Under the pieces are notes generated by a model. The model searched no databases, was not told the DNA's origin, and saw only the letters and a list, made by a program, of their open reading frames with translations. Source: Myxococcales bacterium (GTDB lineage Bacteria; Myxococcota_A; Polyangia; Polyangiales; JADJMO01). Taken from it: 64,000 nt of DNA. The position numbers and the translations under genes are program-made. This document shows positions 1 to 8,426 of this stretch, piece by piece. The DNA lies in the NCBI GenBank assembly GCA_016709545.1, contig JADJMO010000021.1, positions 1 through 64,000 of the forward strand, written 5' to 3'. Position 1 is the first letter of the stretch. Each line of letters begins with the position of its first letter.

Positions 1-185
1 CGGTAGTGCTCGACGGCCTCCTCGGGCTCACCGGCGAGGGCGGCGACATAGCCCAGCAGGTTGTGGACCTCGGGCGCGTCGGGATCGACCTCGAGCGCCT
101 TCTTCGCTGCTGCCTCTGCCCCCCGGACATCGCCGTGCTGGGCCAGATCCCACCCTCGATCGAGGTGGGCCGAGAGTCGATCCAT
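1..185 (-). CDS. TPR-repeat protein, N-terminal part (cut by window edge)
   Basis: The reverse strand opens with ATG at 185 and stays open to the window edge, giving 61 residues. They contain a typical tetratricopeptide helix pair: alternating small and large residues, a consensus-like Asp-Pro turn (EVDPDAPEVHNLLGYV) and the start of a second helix with AGEPEEAVEHYR. TPR units mediate protein contacts; the partner cannot be named. The gene is divergent from the MCE gene, with about 60 bases between their starts. Full length and any further domains lie outside the window. Confidence 0.7.
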   Translation of the reverse strand, partial: MDRLSAHLDRGWDLAQHGDVRGAEAAAKKALEVDPDAPEVHNLLGYVAALAGEPEEAVEHY

Positions 186-246
186 CGGCAGTACCTAGCA
201 CAACGACCGCGCACGGGGCGCACATGGGTGCTAAGGTCACCCCTCG

Positions 247-1731
247 ATGGCCTCGGGGGTCACCGGCGTCACACAAGGCGTCAAAGTCGCGGTCTTCATG
301 GTCATCCTCGTGGTGGCCGGATGGCTTGGCTATCGCCAGATCGCCAAGGACGCGCGGCCGAGCGGGTACTCGGTGTACGTCCGCCTCGACGACGCGAGCG
401 GCCTCATCGTGAAGTCACGCGTGCGCGTCGCGGGCATCGCGGTGGGCTACATCGACCGCATCGACCTCGACGGCGACAAGGCCAAGGTCGTGGTCCGGGT
501 CGACAAGGGCGTGGCCCTCCACACCGACGCCGCCGCCGGCAAGCGCGCCGCCTCGCTCCTCGGCGAGCAGGTGCTGGTGTTCAACCCAGGCAGCGCCGAC
601 CTGCCGGTCGTGGGCGACGGCGCCGAGATCCGCGCGCTCGCCTCCGCCGGCACCGACAAGATCATGGCCGACCTGGCCACCATCGCCGAGAAGGTCAAAG
701 CCGTCTCCGTGCAAGCCGCCGGTGCGTTCGGCACCGAAGAGGGCGGCAAGCAGATGAAGGACATCCTCAAGAACCTCGCGGAGGTCTCCAAGGAGATCAA
801 CGAGACGGTCAAGGAGAACCGCAAGGCGGTCAGCACGACCATCACCAACATCGAGAAGATCACCAACGCGAGCGTCCCCAAGGTCACGCAGATCCTCGTT
901 AACGTCGAGAACGTCACCAAGGACCTCCAGGACCTCCTCGAGAAGGACAAGCTCGCCAAGGCGCAGCCAGGCAGCACGCTCGCCAACGTCAAGGAGACGG
1001 TCGAGAACCTCAAGAGCGCGTCCAAGAACCTGGACGCCACCCTCAAGCACACCGAGAACATCACCTCGGATCTGCAGGCCGGCAAGGGCACCGCGGGCAA
1101 GCTGCTCAAGGACGAGAACCTCGCCTCCGACGTCGAGGGCGTGGTCTCCGACATCCGCGAGTTCACCGGCGGCATCAGCCGCGTGCGCACCATCGTCGGC
1201 CTGCGCGCCGAGTACCTGATCGGCGCCAACGGGTTCAAGAGCACGCTCGATCTCCGGCTCCAGCCGCGCGAGGACAAGTACTACCTCATCGAGATCGTCA
1301 CCGACCCGCGCGGCGTCACCACGGTCACCCAGGTCGACACCCAGAGCACCGACGGGAACAAGCCCGCCCTCAGCCGCGAGCTGCGCACCGAGACCAAGAT
1401 CGGCTTCCGGTTCTCCTTCATGTTCGCGCGGCGCTTCGGCCCCGCCACGTTCATGTTCGGCGTGCGCGAGTCCACCGGCGGCCTCGGCCTCATCCTCCAC
1501 GGCTTCGACGACCGCCTCGAGCTGCGCACCGACGTGTTCGGCTTCGGCGAGAACGTGCGCCCGCGCTGGCGTGAGCACCTCGGCTTCGAGTTCGTCAAGC
1601 GCATGTGGCTCGTCGCCGGCGTCGACGACATCGTCAACGCCGACCGCAGCGACTACTTCTTCGGCGGCCAGCTGCGGTTCGACGACGAGGATCTCAAGTC
1701 GATCCTCCCGTTCGCCACGATCCGCCCCTAG
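247..1731 (+). CDS. MCE/MlaD-family protein with coiled-coil and C-terminal barrel-like region
   Basis: Predicted lipid-transport MCE protein of 494 residues. A single membrane helix near residues 10-30 (VFMVILVVAGWLGY) anchors it in the inner membrane. Residues about 40-125 form the MCE domain, with the usual Y-V-L-D-D-A-S-G-L strand and the V-A-G-I-x-V-G-x-I turn. A long Lys/Glu/Asn-rich helical stretch (about 130-310) has coiled-coil character. The last 180 residues alternate hydrophobic and polar residues like outer-membrane beta strands. MCE proteins form rings that carry lipids between membranes. The usual MlaE/MlaF permease and ATPase genes are not within the window. The ATG at 247 is the first start that keeps the membrane helix. 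The barrel is inferred from strand patterning only. Confidence 0.8.
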   Translation: MASGVTGVTQGVKVAVFMVILVVAGWLGYRQIAKDARPSGYSVYVRLDDASGLIVKSRVRVAGIAVGYIDRIDLDGDKAKVVVRVDKGVALHTDAAAGKRAASLLGEQVLVFNPGSADLPVVGDGAEIRALASAGTDKIMADLATIAEKVKAVSVQAAGAFGTEEGGKQMKDILKNLAEVSKEINETVKENRKAVSTTITNIEKITNASVPKVTQILVNVENVTKDLQDLLEKDKLAKAQPGSTLANVKETVENLKSASKNLDATLKHTENITSDLQAGKGTAGKLLKDENLASDVEGVVSDIREFTGGISRVRTIVGLRAEYLIGANGFKSTLDLRLQPREDKYYLIEIVTDPRGVTTVTQVDTQSTDGNKPALSRELRTETKIGFRFSFMFARRFGPATFMFGVRESTGGLGLILHGFDDRLELRTDVFGFGENVRPRWREHLGFEFVKRMWLVAGVDDIVNADRSDYFFGGQLRFDDEDLKSILPFATIRP

Positions 1732-1753
1732 CGATCTCCAGGCGTAGGCATTC

Positions 1754-1813
1754 CCCCAGGCTGAAAGCCCGGGGCACCGACGGCCGCTGAAGCCCGGGGC
1801 ATCGACCCCGGGC
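1754..1813. repeat. Two CCCGGG palindromes (REP-like)
   Basis: Two imperfect hairpins follow the MCE gene. The first pairs CCCCAGGCT with AGCCCGGGG (about 1754-1774) and is followed by CACCGACGG. The second pairs GCCCGGGG with CCCCGGGC (about 1792-1813). The same palindrome core plus CACCGA, or its complement, recurs at 5667, 15649 and 16043. They could serve as a bidirectional terminator for the MCE gene, but no T-run follows. Confidence 0.65.
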
Positions 1814-1892
1814 TCGACACCACGCCGGACTGGCTGAACTCCCTTCTGCAGGTCCGTTGTAGCGCGAGCTCCAGCCAGTGACTTGGGACGTG

Positions 1893-1919
1893 AAGCCCGG
1901 GGTGAAAGGCCCCGGGCTT
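1893..1919. repeat. Perfect 10-bp hairpin, insertion site of intron copy 1
   Basis: AAGCCCGGGG at 1893-1902 pairs perfectly with CCCCGGGCTT at 1910-1919 around a 7-base loop. Seven bases after the stem (GCGGTGT) the group II intron begins. Class C group II introns are known to insert just downstream of terminator-like inverted repeats, so this hairpin is the likely target motif. It belongs to the same CCCGGG palindrome family as the neighbouring repeats. Confidence 0.75.
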
Positions 1920-2336
1920 GCGGTGTGTGCGCCCATCATGGGCACGACCTTGCGGGTGCAAGTCCCGCCGAGAGGAGACCATCCCGATCGAAGCGAATCG
2001 CAACTGCGGAAGGGTGACCGACCGTGGGGAGGAAGCGAGGAGCGAACCCGCGGGCCGATGAACAAGAACCCGATACGAGGCGACGACGAGCAGGACGAGC
2101 GAGCCCACGATCGCAAAGCCCCGAATGGTCGAGGCTCAGGCGTCGTAAATCGGGCGGTCGCGCGGCGAAGGGCCGTGTTCTTACCTGGGGAGATCTCGCC
2201 TCACGCCCGAAAGGGCGACGCGGAAAGCGGAGCGAGAAGTCAGCCGAGGCCGTAGTAGCGGACGCGGAGCGAGCGGGACCCCGAACCCGGAAGCCTCTCG
2301 GCGCGAAGGGCTGAACGATGGGAGAGCGAAACGATC

Positions 2337-3704
2337 GTGCGTCTCAAGAGCAAAGGGCCGCAGATGTCGAGGCAACTCGAGCTACCGGATGGAGGGCAGG
2401 GGCGAAAGCCCGACGGCCCCCGGAGCGTGGAAGCGCCGATGGCGACGCACGGCAACGAGCGCTCGGGAACGAGCGACCTGATGGAACGCGTGTGCGAACG
2501 CGCAAACCTCAGGCCGCGCTGAAACGGGTGAGGAAGAACAAGGGCAGCGCCGGCATCGACGGGATGACGGTGGACGAGCTGCCAGAGCACCTCAAGACGC
2601 ACTGGCCCGCGCTGCGTGAGCAACTGCTCGCAGGCACGTACCAGCCGTCCGTGGTGCGACGGCATGCGATCCCGAAGAGCGGCGGCGGAGAGCGAGAGCT
2701 CGGCATTCCGACCGTCGTCGATCGGTTCATCCAACAAGCCATCCTGCAAGTGCTCGGGCCTCGATTCGATCCGACCTTCTCGCAGTACAGCTACGGCTTC
2801 CGTCCGCGCCGCAGCGCCCACGACGCCATCGTGCAAGCGCAGCGCTACGTGAACGAGGGCCGTCGCGTCGTGGTGGACGTGGACTTGGAGAAGTTCTTCG
2901 ACCGCGTGAACCACGACATGCTGATGGGACGGCTGGCGAAACGGATCGAGGACAAGAGGCTGCTCGGGCTGATCCGCCGCTACCTGGAAGCCGGGATGAT
3001 GGCGAATGGCGTCGCGTTGCAGCGACACGAGGGCACGCCGCAGGGCGGGCCTCTCTCGCCGCTGCTCGCGAACGTGCTTTTGGACGACGTCGACAAGGAG
3101 CTGGAGAGACGCGGACATGCGTTCGTGCGCTATGCGGACGACTGCAACGTCTACGTGCGGTCCAAGCGGGCGGGCAACGCGTGATGGAGCTGCTTCGGCA
3201 GGCTCTTTGCGAAGCCTCGGCTCCGAATCAACGAGTCGAAGAGCGCCGTCGACAAGGTGTGGAACCGCAAGCTCCTCGGCTACTCCTATGGGCAGCCAAG
3301 GGGCGAGTGGCGAAACACCGCGTCGCGCCGACGGCCCCCTGGAGTGAAGATCCGGGTGCGTGAGGTCACGCGCCGAAGTCGAAGCCAGAGCCTCACGAGG
3401 TCGTCCGGGACCTCGGTCGTACCTCGTCGGGTGGAAGAACTACTTCCACCTCGCCGATACACCGAGGTCTTCCGCGCGCTCGACGAATGGATTCGGCATC
3501 GGCTACGAGCGCTTCACCTCAAGCACTGGCGCCGAGGAACGACGATCTATCGCGAGCTGCGCGCCCGGGGACTGCCCGAGCATGCGGCCGCCCGGGTCGC
3601 CGCGAACCGGCCACCGCTGGTGGAAGAACTCCGCCATGCTGATCAACATCGCCTTCCCCACCAGCTACTTCGACGGCCTGGGCCTCCCCAGACTCGCCGC
3701 GTGA
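2337..3704 (+). pseudogene. ltrA: Group II intron reverse transcriptase/maturase, frameshifted (copy 1)
   Basis: This is a relic of an intron-encoded protein of about 455 residues. A GTG start at 2337 follows a purine-rich GGGAGAG. The N-terminus then has a missing T near 2510 (copy 2 reads AACCTTCAGG, this copy AACCTCAGG). From there the RT palm is continuous and shows RT motifs such as GIPTVVDRFIQQAIL, YGFRPRRSAH, TPQGGPLSPLL and the catalytic YADD. A base is lost at about 3176, which puts a stop at 3182-3184. The thumb/maturase part (LLGYS, WKNYF, LHLKHWRRGTTIY, AMLINIAFPTSYF) is spread over three frames to a stop at 3704. It ends in GLGLPRLAA without an HNH endonuclease domain. It is non-functional as read. 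Confidence 0.85.
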
Positions 3705-3715
3705 CCTCAACCAAT

Positions 3716-3786
3716 CGAACCGCCCGGTGCGGACCCGCATGCCTGGGTGGTGTGGCAGGGGTCCGAGGTTTTCCTCGGGCCCCTAT
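3716..3786 (+). ncRNA. Group II intron domains V and VI, copy 1
   Basis: Bases 3716-3753 contain the catalytic domain V (ACCGCCCGGTGCGG paired with the later GGTGGTGTGG region). A strong domain VI hairpin follows, GGGGTCCGAGG and CCTCGGGCCCC around TTTT, ending in TAT. Compared with copy 2 there is one extra T in GCATGCCTGGG (copy 2: GCACGCCGGG), which disturbs the domain V helix. Confidence 0.7.
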
Positions 3787-4195
3787 GCCGATGCGCCCAT
3801 CATGGGCACGACTTGCGGGTGCAAGTCCCGCCGAGAGGAGACCATCCTGATCGAAGCGAACTGCAACTGCGGAAGGGCGACCGACCGTGGGGAGGAAGCA
3901 GGGAGCGAAACCGCGGGCCGATGGACAAGAACCCGATACGAGGCGCTGCCGAGTGGGGCGAGCGGGCCCATGACCGCAAAGCTCCGATGGTCGAGGCTCA
4001 GATGGCGTAAATCGGGCGGTCGTGCGGGGAAGGGTCGCGTTCTTACCTGGGGAGATCTCGCCTCACGCCCGAAAGGGCGACGCAGTGAAAGCGGAGCGAG
4101 AAGTCAGCCGAGGCCGTAGTAGCGGACGCGGAGCCGAGGACCCCGACCGGCCTCTGACGGCGCGAAGGGCTGAACGAAGGGAGAGCGAAACGATC

Positions 4196-5569
4196 GTGCG
4201 TCTCAAGAGCAAAGGGCCGCAGATGTCGAGGGCAACTCGAGCTACCGGAGGGAGGCAGGGGCGAAACCCCGACGGCCCCCGGAGCGCGGAAGCGCTGACG
4301 GCGACGCACGGAAACGAGCGCTCGGGAGCGAGCGATCTGATGGAGCGCGTGTGCGAACGCGCGAACCTTCAGGCCGCGCTGAAACGGGTGAGGAAGAACA
4401 AGGGCAGCGCCGGCATCGACGGGATGACGGTGGATGAGCTGCCAGAGCACCTCAAGACGCACTGGCCCGCGCTGCGTGAGCAACTGCTTGCGGGCACGTA
4501 CCAGCCGTCCATGGTGCGACGGCACGCGATCCCGAAACGCGGCGGTGGGGTACGAGAGCTCGGCATCCCGACCGTCGTCGATCGGTTCATCCAACAAGCC
4601 ATCCTGCAGGTGCTGGGTCCGCGATTCGACCCGACCTTCTCGCAATACAGCTACGGCTTTCGGCCACGGCGCAGCGCCCACGACGCCGTCGTGCAAGCGC
4701 AGCGATACGTGAACGACGGCCGGCGCACCGTGGTGGACGTGGATCTGGAGAAATTCTTCGACCGCGTGAACCACGACGTGTTGATGGGTAGGCTGGCCAA
4801 GCGCATCGTGGACAAGCGGCTGCTCGGGCTGATCCGCCGCTACCTGGAGGCGGGGGTGCTCGCGGATGGGATCGCGATCGAGCGTCATGAGGGAACGCCC
4901 CAGGGCGGCCCCTCTCTCGCCGCTCCTCGCGAACGTGCTCCTCGACGAGGTCGACAAGGAACTGGAGAAACGCGGTCACGCCTTCGTGCGCTACGCCGAC
5001 GACTGCAACGTCTACGTGCGGTCCAAGCGGGCGGGCGAGCGCGTGATGGAGCTGCTTCGGCAGCTCTTTGCAAGCCTCAGGCTCCGAGTGAACGAGTCGA
5101 AGAGCGCCGTCGACAGGTGTGGAACCGCAAGCTCCTCGGCTACTCCCTATGGGCAGCCAAGGGGCGAGTGGCGAAGCACCGCGTCGCACCAACGGCCCTG
5201 GAAATGATGAAGGATCCGCGTGCGTGAGGTCACGCGCCGGAGTCGAAGCCAGAGCATCACGAGGGTCGTGCAGGACCTCCGGTCGTACCTCGTCGGGTGG
5301 AAGAACTACTTCCGCCTCGCCGATACACCGGGGTCTTCCGCGCGCTCGACGAATGGATTCGGCATCGGCTACGAGCGCTTCACCTCAAGCACTGGCGCCG
5401 AGGAACGACGATCTATCGCGAACTGCGCGCCCGGGGACTGCCCGAGCATGCGGCCGCCAGAGTCGCCGCGAACGGCCACCGCTGGTGGAGGAACTCCGCC
5501 ATGCTGATCAACATCGCCTTCCCCACCAGCTACTTCGACGGCCTGGGCCTCCCCAGACTCGCCGCGTGA
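4196..5569 (+). pseudogene. ltrA: Group II intron reverse transcriptase/maturase, frameshifted (copy 2)
   Basis: A GTG start at 4196 opens a frame that runs through the fingers and palm (GIPTVVDRFIQQ, FDRVNHDVLMGRLAK). At about 4910 an extra C in the PQGGPLSPLL motif breaks it. The YADD motif and FVRYADDCNVYVRS continue in the next frame. A missing A at about 5115 (GTCGACAGG, copy 1 GTCGACAAGG) shifts it again, and the LLGYSLWAAKGR maturase segment lies in the original frame until a stop at 5225-5227. The C-terminal thumb and domain X (LRSYLVGWKNYF, RHRLRALHLKHW, WWRNSAMLINIAFP) end at 5569. There is no endonuclease domain. The lesions differ from those of copy 1, so the copies decayed, or were misread, independently. 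Confidence 0.85.
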
Positions 5570-5581
5570 CCTCAACCAATC

Positions 5582-5652
5582 GAACCGCCCGGTGCGGACC
5601 CGCACGCCGGGTGGTGTGGCAGGGGTCCCGAGGGTTTTCCTCGGGCCCCTAT
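5582..5652 (+). ncRNA. Group II intron domains V and VI, copy 2
   Basis: Domain V (GAACCGCCCGGTGCGGACCCGCACGCCGGGTGG, about 5582-5618, written here in part only) has a regular helix without the extra base seen in copy 1. Domain VI (GGGGTCCCGAGG and CCTCGGGCCCC around TTTT) ends in TAT at 5652. This part of copy 2 looks structurally intact. Confidence 0.7.
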
Positions 5653-5666
5653 GCCGATCGTCGGTG

Positions 5667-5695
5667 CCCCGGGCTTCAGCCGCTTCAGCCCGGGG
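5667..5695. repeat. CCCGGG palindrome, right-hand inverted partner
   Basis: CCCCGGGCT pairs with AGCCCGGGG around an 11-base loop. It is preceded by CGTCGGTG, the complement of the CACCGACG that follows the left-hand palindrome at 1754. The two therefore point at each other across the intron pair. The same arrangement is seen at 15649 and 16043. Confidence 0.7.
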
Positions 5696-5714
5696 GGCCA
5701 TCCTTCGACAGGCC

Positions 5715-5993
5715 TCAGCGCGTCAGCCAGATCATCGCGACGACGAACGCGACCAGCGCGAGGAACCCGATCAAGAGCGAGCGGGCGAGCGCGCGGTATC
5801 CGGTGCCGAGGTCGCGCCCCCCGCGCCGGTCGCACCGCACGCAGATCGCGTGCACGTCGGCGCCGCCCTCGGTCAACACGCAGCAGTCGCCGCACACCAT
5901 CGCGTCGCACCGCCGGCAGGGGCCGACCGCCTCGGCGCCGCAGACCACGCACCGCGGGGGGCCGTCGTGCTCGACGAGCTGCAGGTCGCTCAT
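5715..5993 (-). CDS. Small zinc-binding membrane protein (B-box/zinc-ribbon-like)
   Basis: The product has 92 residues. The N-terminal half has the Cys/His pattern C-V-V-C, C-R-R-C, C-G-D-C-C, H-A-I-C-V-R-C, enough for two zinc sites of the treble-clef or B-box kind. One membrane helix follows at about residues 68-88 (LLIGFLALVAFVVAMIW), leaving only a few residues after it. It is probably an inner-membrane protein with a cytoplasmic zinc domain. Its start is 20 bases before the stop of the next upstream minus-strand gene, so the two may be cotranscribed. Function unknown. Confidence 0.75.
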   Translation of the reverse strand: MSDLQLVEHDGPPRCVVCGAEAVGPCRRCDAMVCGDCCVLTEGGADVHAICVRCDRRGGRDLGTGYRALARSLLIGFLALVAFVVAMIWLTR

Positions 5994-6012
5994 CCGCCGG
6001 TCCGGGGCGCCA

Positions 6013-7443
6013 TCAATCGGGGGCGAACGTGGCCGACTGCAGCGAGGGTGTGCCGTCGTACACCGGCACGCTGTAGGTCTGCAGGAAGTAGTACTTCTCG
6101 TAGCCCTTGCGCTGGAAGCTCACCGCGCCGAACAGGTTGATGGCCACCGCCCACGCGGCCGCCGCCTTGAACAGCCCGGAGAACCGCACCCCCGTGACCG
6201 CGAGCAGCACGAACAGGTAGGGCGCGAAGTCGTTGGTGTAGCGGTAGCCGAACGAGACCCAGCCCGCGCTGTGATAGAGCAGGTCCTGTAGCGCGATGGG
6301 GAGGGCGGCGGCCCAGAGGGCGAGCTGGAGCGCGCGCTGCTCCTTCTTGGGCCACAGGAGCCAGAGCAGCACCGGCGTCGTGACCCACATGGCCATGCCC
6401 ATGCCGGAGAACTGCACGCGTCCGACGTGCGGCGGCGCGTTCTCCGGGTTGATCACCGGCAGCAGCGTGAACGCGCAGTGCAGGTTGCGCGAGAGGTAGT
6501 GGTAGGAGAAGAGGCCGTAGCGCTTCACGCGCTCCATCCACACCACGTTGAGCAGCGTGTGGCCGAACTCGCCGGCGTCGCCGAAGCGCGCCTTGTTGAT
6601 CGAGAAGCTGATGCCGATCGCGACGAGCACCGGCACGCCGAACGCGGCCCAGCGCAGGAGGACCGCCTTCTTGTCGAGCCGGCCGACGGCGCCCTTCAGC
6701 TGGGCGATCAGGCCCTCGCCCTCGACCGCGCCGTCCCGCAGCGAGGCGCGCGCGGCCTCGAAGGCGAAGAGCCCCGCGGCGAGCAGGAACGGCGGCCGCG
6801 TGTGGTACCCGCACCCGACGAGCACGCCGGCGAGCACGCACGCCCACAGCTTGTCGGCGTGGAAGCAGGCGAGCAGGAACCCGCCGGTGAGCACCGCCGC
6901 GACGACGTGCGCCGCGAACCACACCGTGCCCTGCACCGACGAGAAGAAGTAGACCGTGCCGAACGCGTAGAGCAGCGCGAGGAAGGCGTGCTCCTTCTCG
7001 GTGCGGCCGCTGCGGCCCTGGTCGCGCAGGCGCTCCATGGCGAGGAACAGCAGGGCCGGCGCGAGCCCCGCGAGGGCCACCACGAACAGCGCGTCGCGGA
7101 ACATGAGCGCGCTCCCCGCCATCGAGACGAACGGGTACATGAGCACCGCGGGGAACACCGGGAACGAGTTGAAGTACCGCGCCTCGACCTTGTGGGTGAC
7201 CGGGTCGGTCTTGCGGACGACGGCCCAGTCGTTCCCCATGTCGACCTCGCGCCGCCGGTGCCGGCCCGCGATGTCCTCCTCGGTCATCGACCACTGACCC
7301 TGCTTCCAGAGCTCCGCCTGGATGGCGAAGTGGTTGTTCATGGTGTGGCCGTTCAGGCGGTCGCCCGCGATCCACGCGAACACCACGGTGACGATCGCAT
7401 AGATACCCAATGCAAAGGTCAACCGGCGCCGGAGCTGCCCCAT
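6013..7443 (-). CDS. Multi-spanning membrane protein, GT-C glycosyltransferase-like
   Basis: This 476-residue integral membrane protein has about ten hydrophobic helices. A first helix (FALGIYAIVTVVFAWIAG) is followed by a large polar loop with acidic residues and a conserved-looking YFNSFPVFPAVL segment, then by alternating helices and short loops. This topology, helix 1 plus a long periplasmic loop, is that of the GT-C fold (family 39-like, ArnT-like) that uses polyprenyl-linked sugars. No signature proves it, so the activity is inference. ATG at 7443 is preferred because longer reading would add an Arg-rich non-membrane leader. It lies 13 bases downstream of the Cys-rich lipoprotein gene. 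Confidence 0.65.
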   Translation of the reverse strand: MGQLRRRLTFALGIYAIVTVVFAWIAGDRLNGHTMNNHFAIQAELWKQGQWSMTEEDIAGRHRRREVDMGNDWAVVRKTDPVTHKVEARYFNSFPVFPAVLMYPFVSMAGSALMFRDALFVVALAGLAPALLFLAMERLRDQGRSGRTEKEHAFLALLYAFGTVYFFSSVQGTVWFAAHVVAAVLTGGFLLACFHADKLWACVLAGVLVGCGYHTRPPFLLAAGLFAFEAARASLRDGAVEGEGLIAQLKGAVGRLDKKAVLLRWAAFGVPVLVAIGISFSINKARFGDAGEFGHTLLNVVWMERVKRYGLFSYHYLSRNLHCAFTLLPVINPENAPPHVGRVQFSGMGMAMWVTTPVLLWLLWPKKEQRALQLALWAAALPIALQDLLYHSAGWVSFGYRYTNDFAPYLFVLLAVTGVRFSGLFKAAAAWAVAINLFGAVSFQRKGYEKYYFLQTYSVPVYDGTPSLQSATFAPD

Positions 7444-7456
7444 CGCGCGGACCCTA

Positions 7457-8224
7457 CTACGGACAGCCCGGTGTCTGCACCTCGACGCAGTACCGGTCGC
7501 CGAGGCTCCGCTCCTTGCACACCGCGTGGTGGCAGGGGCTCGCGGCGCAGGTGGTCCGGGTCCCGCGCAGGCAGCGGCCACCGACGCAGCGCTCGACGCC
7601 GTCGCAGAGGTCGTGGTCGGTGCAGTCGCGGTCGGTCGCGCAGGTGACGGGGAGGGGGGTGCACGCGCTGCCGACGCACCCCTCGGTCTCCTTGCAGCGG
7701 GCCGCGTCGGGCCGGGTGCCACACCCGCTCGGGTCCGCCGAGCCCTCGCCGAGGCACACGCCGATCCCACAGGCGCCCACCGCGGGGCAGCGGCTGTCGA
7801 TCGGGAGGTGCAGACAGCGGCCGGTCGCCACCTCGCAGCGGTCGTCGGTGCACGCGCGCCCGTCGTCGCAGCGCGGATCGGCGTCGCCGGTGCAGCCGTC
7901 GGTCGCCGGGCAGGTGGGCAGCGAGAGCGAGCATCCCCCGGCCGCCTCGACGCAGGTCGCGGTGGCGCAGGAGTCCTTGCAGGCGATGTTCCTGGCCGAA
8001 GTGCACCTGCCGGCGAGGCACTCCTCCACCCCGTTGCAGAACACCCCATCGTCGCAGTCAGCCTGGACCGAGCAGGGGTCGCCGGGGCGCGGGCCGGCGC
8101 CGATCTCCGCCTCCGTCGCCCCATCGTGGGCGTCCGTCCCCACGTCCACCGCGGAAACACCGGCTTCTCCGCACCCCACGGTGAGGAATGCCGCAGCAAG
8201 AAAGCTCCTTCGACCCTTTCGCAC
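7457..8224 (-). CDS. Cys-rich secreted lipoprotein
   Basis: The product has 255 residues. A GTG start at 8224 gives a short lipoprotein signal (RKGRRSFLAAAFLTVGC) with lipobox Cys at about residue 18. The mature part is packed with Cys (over 25) in repeated patterns such as C-D-D-G-x-F-C-N-G-x-E-C, C-D-D-G-R-A-C-T-D-D-R-C and D-L-C-D-G-V-E-R-C. These resemble the Cys-rich repeats found in many myxobacterial surface proteins and in the MopE-type lipoprotein at 10054. They should form a disulfide-stabilised rod on the outer surface. Reading upstream of 8224 would add a segment without signal character. Binding partner unknown. Confidence 0.7.
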   Translation of the reverse strand: MRKGRRSFLAAAFLTVGCGEAGVSAVDVGTDAHDGATEAEIGAGPRPGDPCSVQADCDDGVFCNGVEECLAGRCTSARNIACKDSCATATCVEAAGGCSLSLPTCPATDGCTGDADPRCDDGRACTDDRCEVATGRCLHLPIDSRCPAVGACGIGVCLGEGSADPSGCGTRPDAARCKETEGCVGSACTPLPVTCATDRDCTDHDLCDGVERCVGGRCLRGTRTTCAASPCHHAVCKERSLGDRYCVEVQTPGCP

Positions 8225-8412
8225 CGTCCCTGGTTCTGGCACGCTCTTCGCTCGGCGCCCACCGGATTGAATCCCTCGAGACGTCGTACGTCCCCCCTTG
8301 GATATCCTGGTCCCCGCATCCGTCCCCCTCACGCTGAACAAGGGCCACGCCGAGCAAGGGCAGCCGCCCGCCGGAACGCCGGCGTCGGTTCGAGGGAGAC
8401 GAGGACACGAAC

Positions 8413-8419
8413 AAAGGAG
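8413..8419 (+). promoter_or_regulatory. Strong Shine-Dalgarno that fixes the 8427 start
   Basis: AAAGGAG lies 7 bases before ATG 8427. It excludes the longer in-frame start at 8298, which would also overlap nothing but precede the signal peptide with 43 extra residues. Confidence 0.7.
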
Positions 8420-8426
8420 CTTCTTC

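Larger units (their letters stand above)
1927..3786 (+). mobile_element. Group II intron, copy 1 (likely class C, decayed)
   Basis: An element of about 1860 bases starts with GTGCGCCC, close to the GUGYG consensus of group II introns. It continues with a conserved 5' segment containing GGGTGCAAGTCCCG, encodes a reverse transcriptase/maturase relic and ends with domain V and VI hairpins and a terminal AT. Insertion follows a hairpin, and the encoded protein lacks an HNH endonuclease domain; both fit class C. Only 4 bases separate it from copy 2, which is nearly identical. Several single-base indels in the reading frame and an extra base in domain V suggest it no longer moves by itself. Ends are assigned by comparing the two copies, so they may be off by a few bases. 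Confidence 0.85.
3791..5652 (+). mobile_element. Group II intron, copy 2 (tandem, decayed)
   Basis: A second intron of about 1862 bases starts only 4 bases after the end of copy 1, in the same orientation and with very high similarity throughout. Its first aligned base is A (ATGCGCCC) where copy 1 has G, so the 5' splice site deviates from the GUGYG consensus. Its upstream flank is the domain VI hairpin of copy 1, an inverted repeat that could itself have served as a class C target. The 3' flank GCCGATCG resembles the GCCG that follows copy 1. The encoded reverse transcriptase carries several frameshifts. Confidence 0.85.

Noticed and set aside
1893..1919. CRISPR repeat or tRNA-like structure
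   Set aside because: The palindromes are not regularly spaced with unique spacers and have no cloverleaf; they fit REP-like hairpins.
2318..3184. Retron or diversity-generating retroelement reverse transcriptase
   Set aside because: The flanking RNA domains V/VI, the maturase X region and the tandem copy show a group II intron; no template repeat or msr/msd structure was found.
3787..3790. Tandem introns as a simple assembly duplication
   Set aside because: The two copies differ by many scattered substitutions and different indels, so they are not one sequence assembled twice, although read-level proof is lacking.
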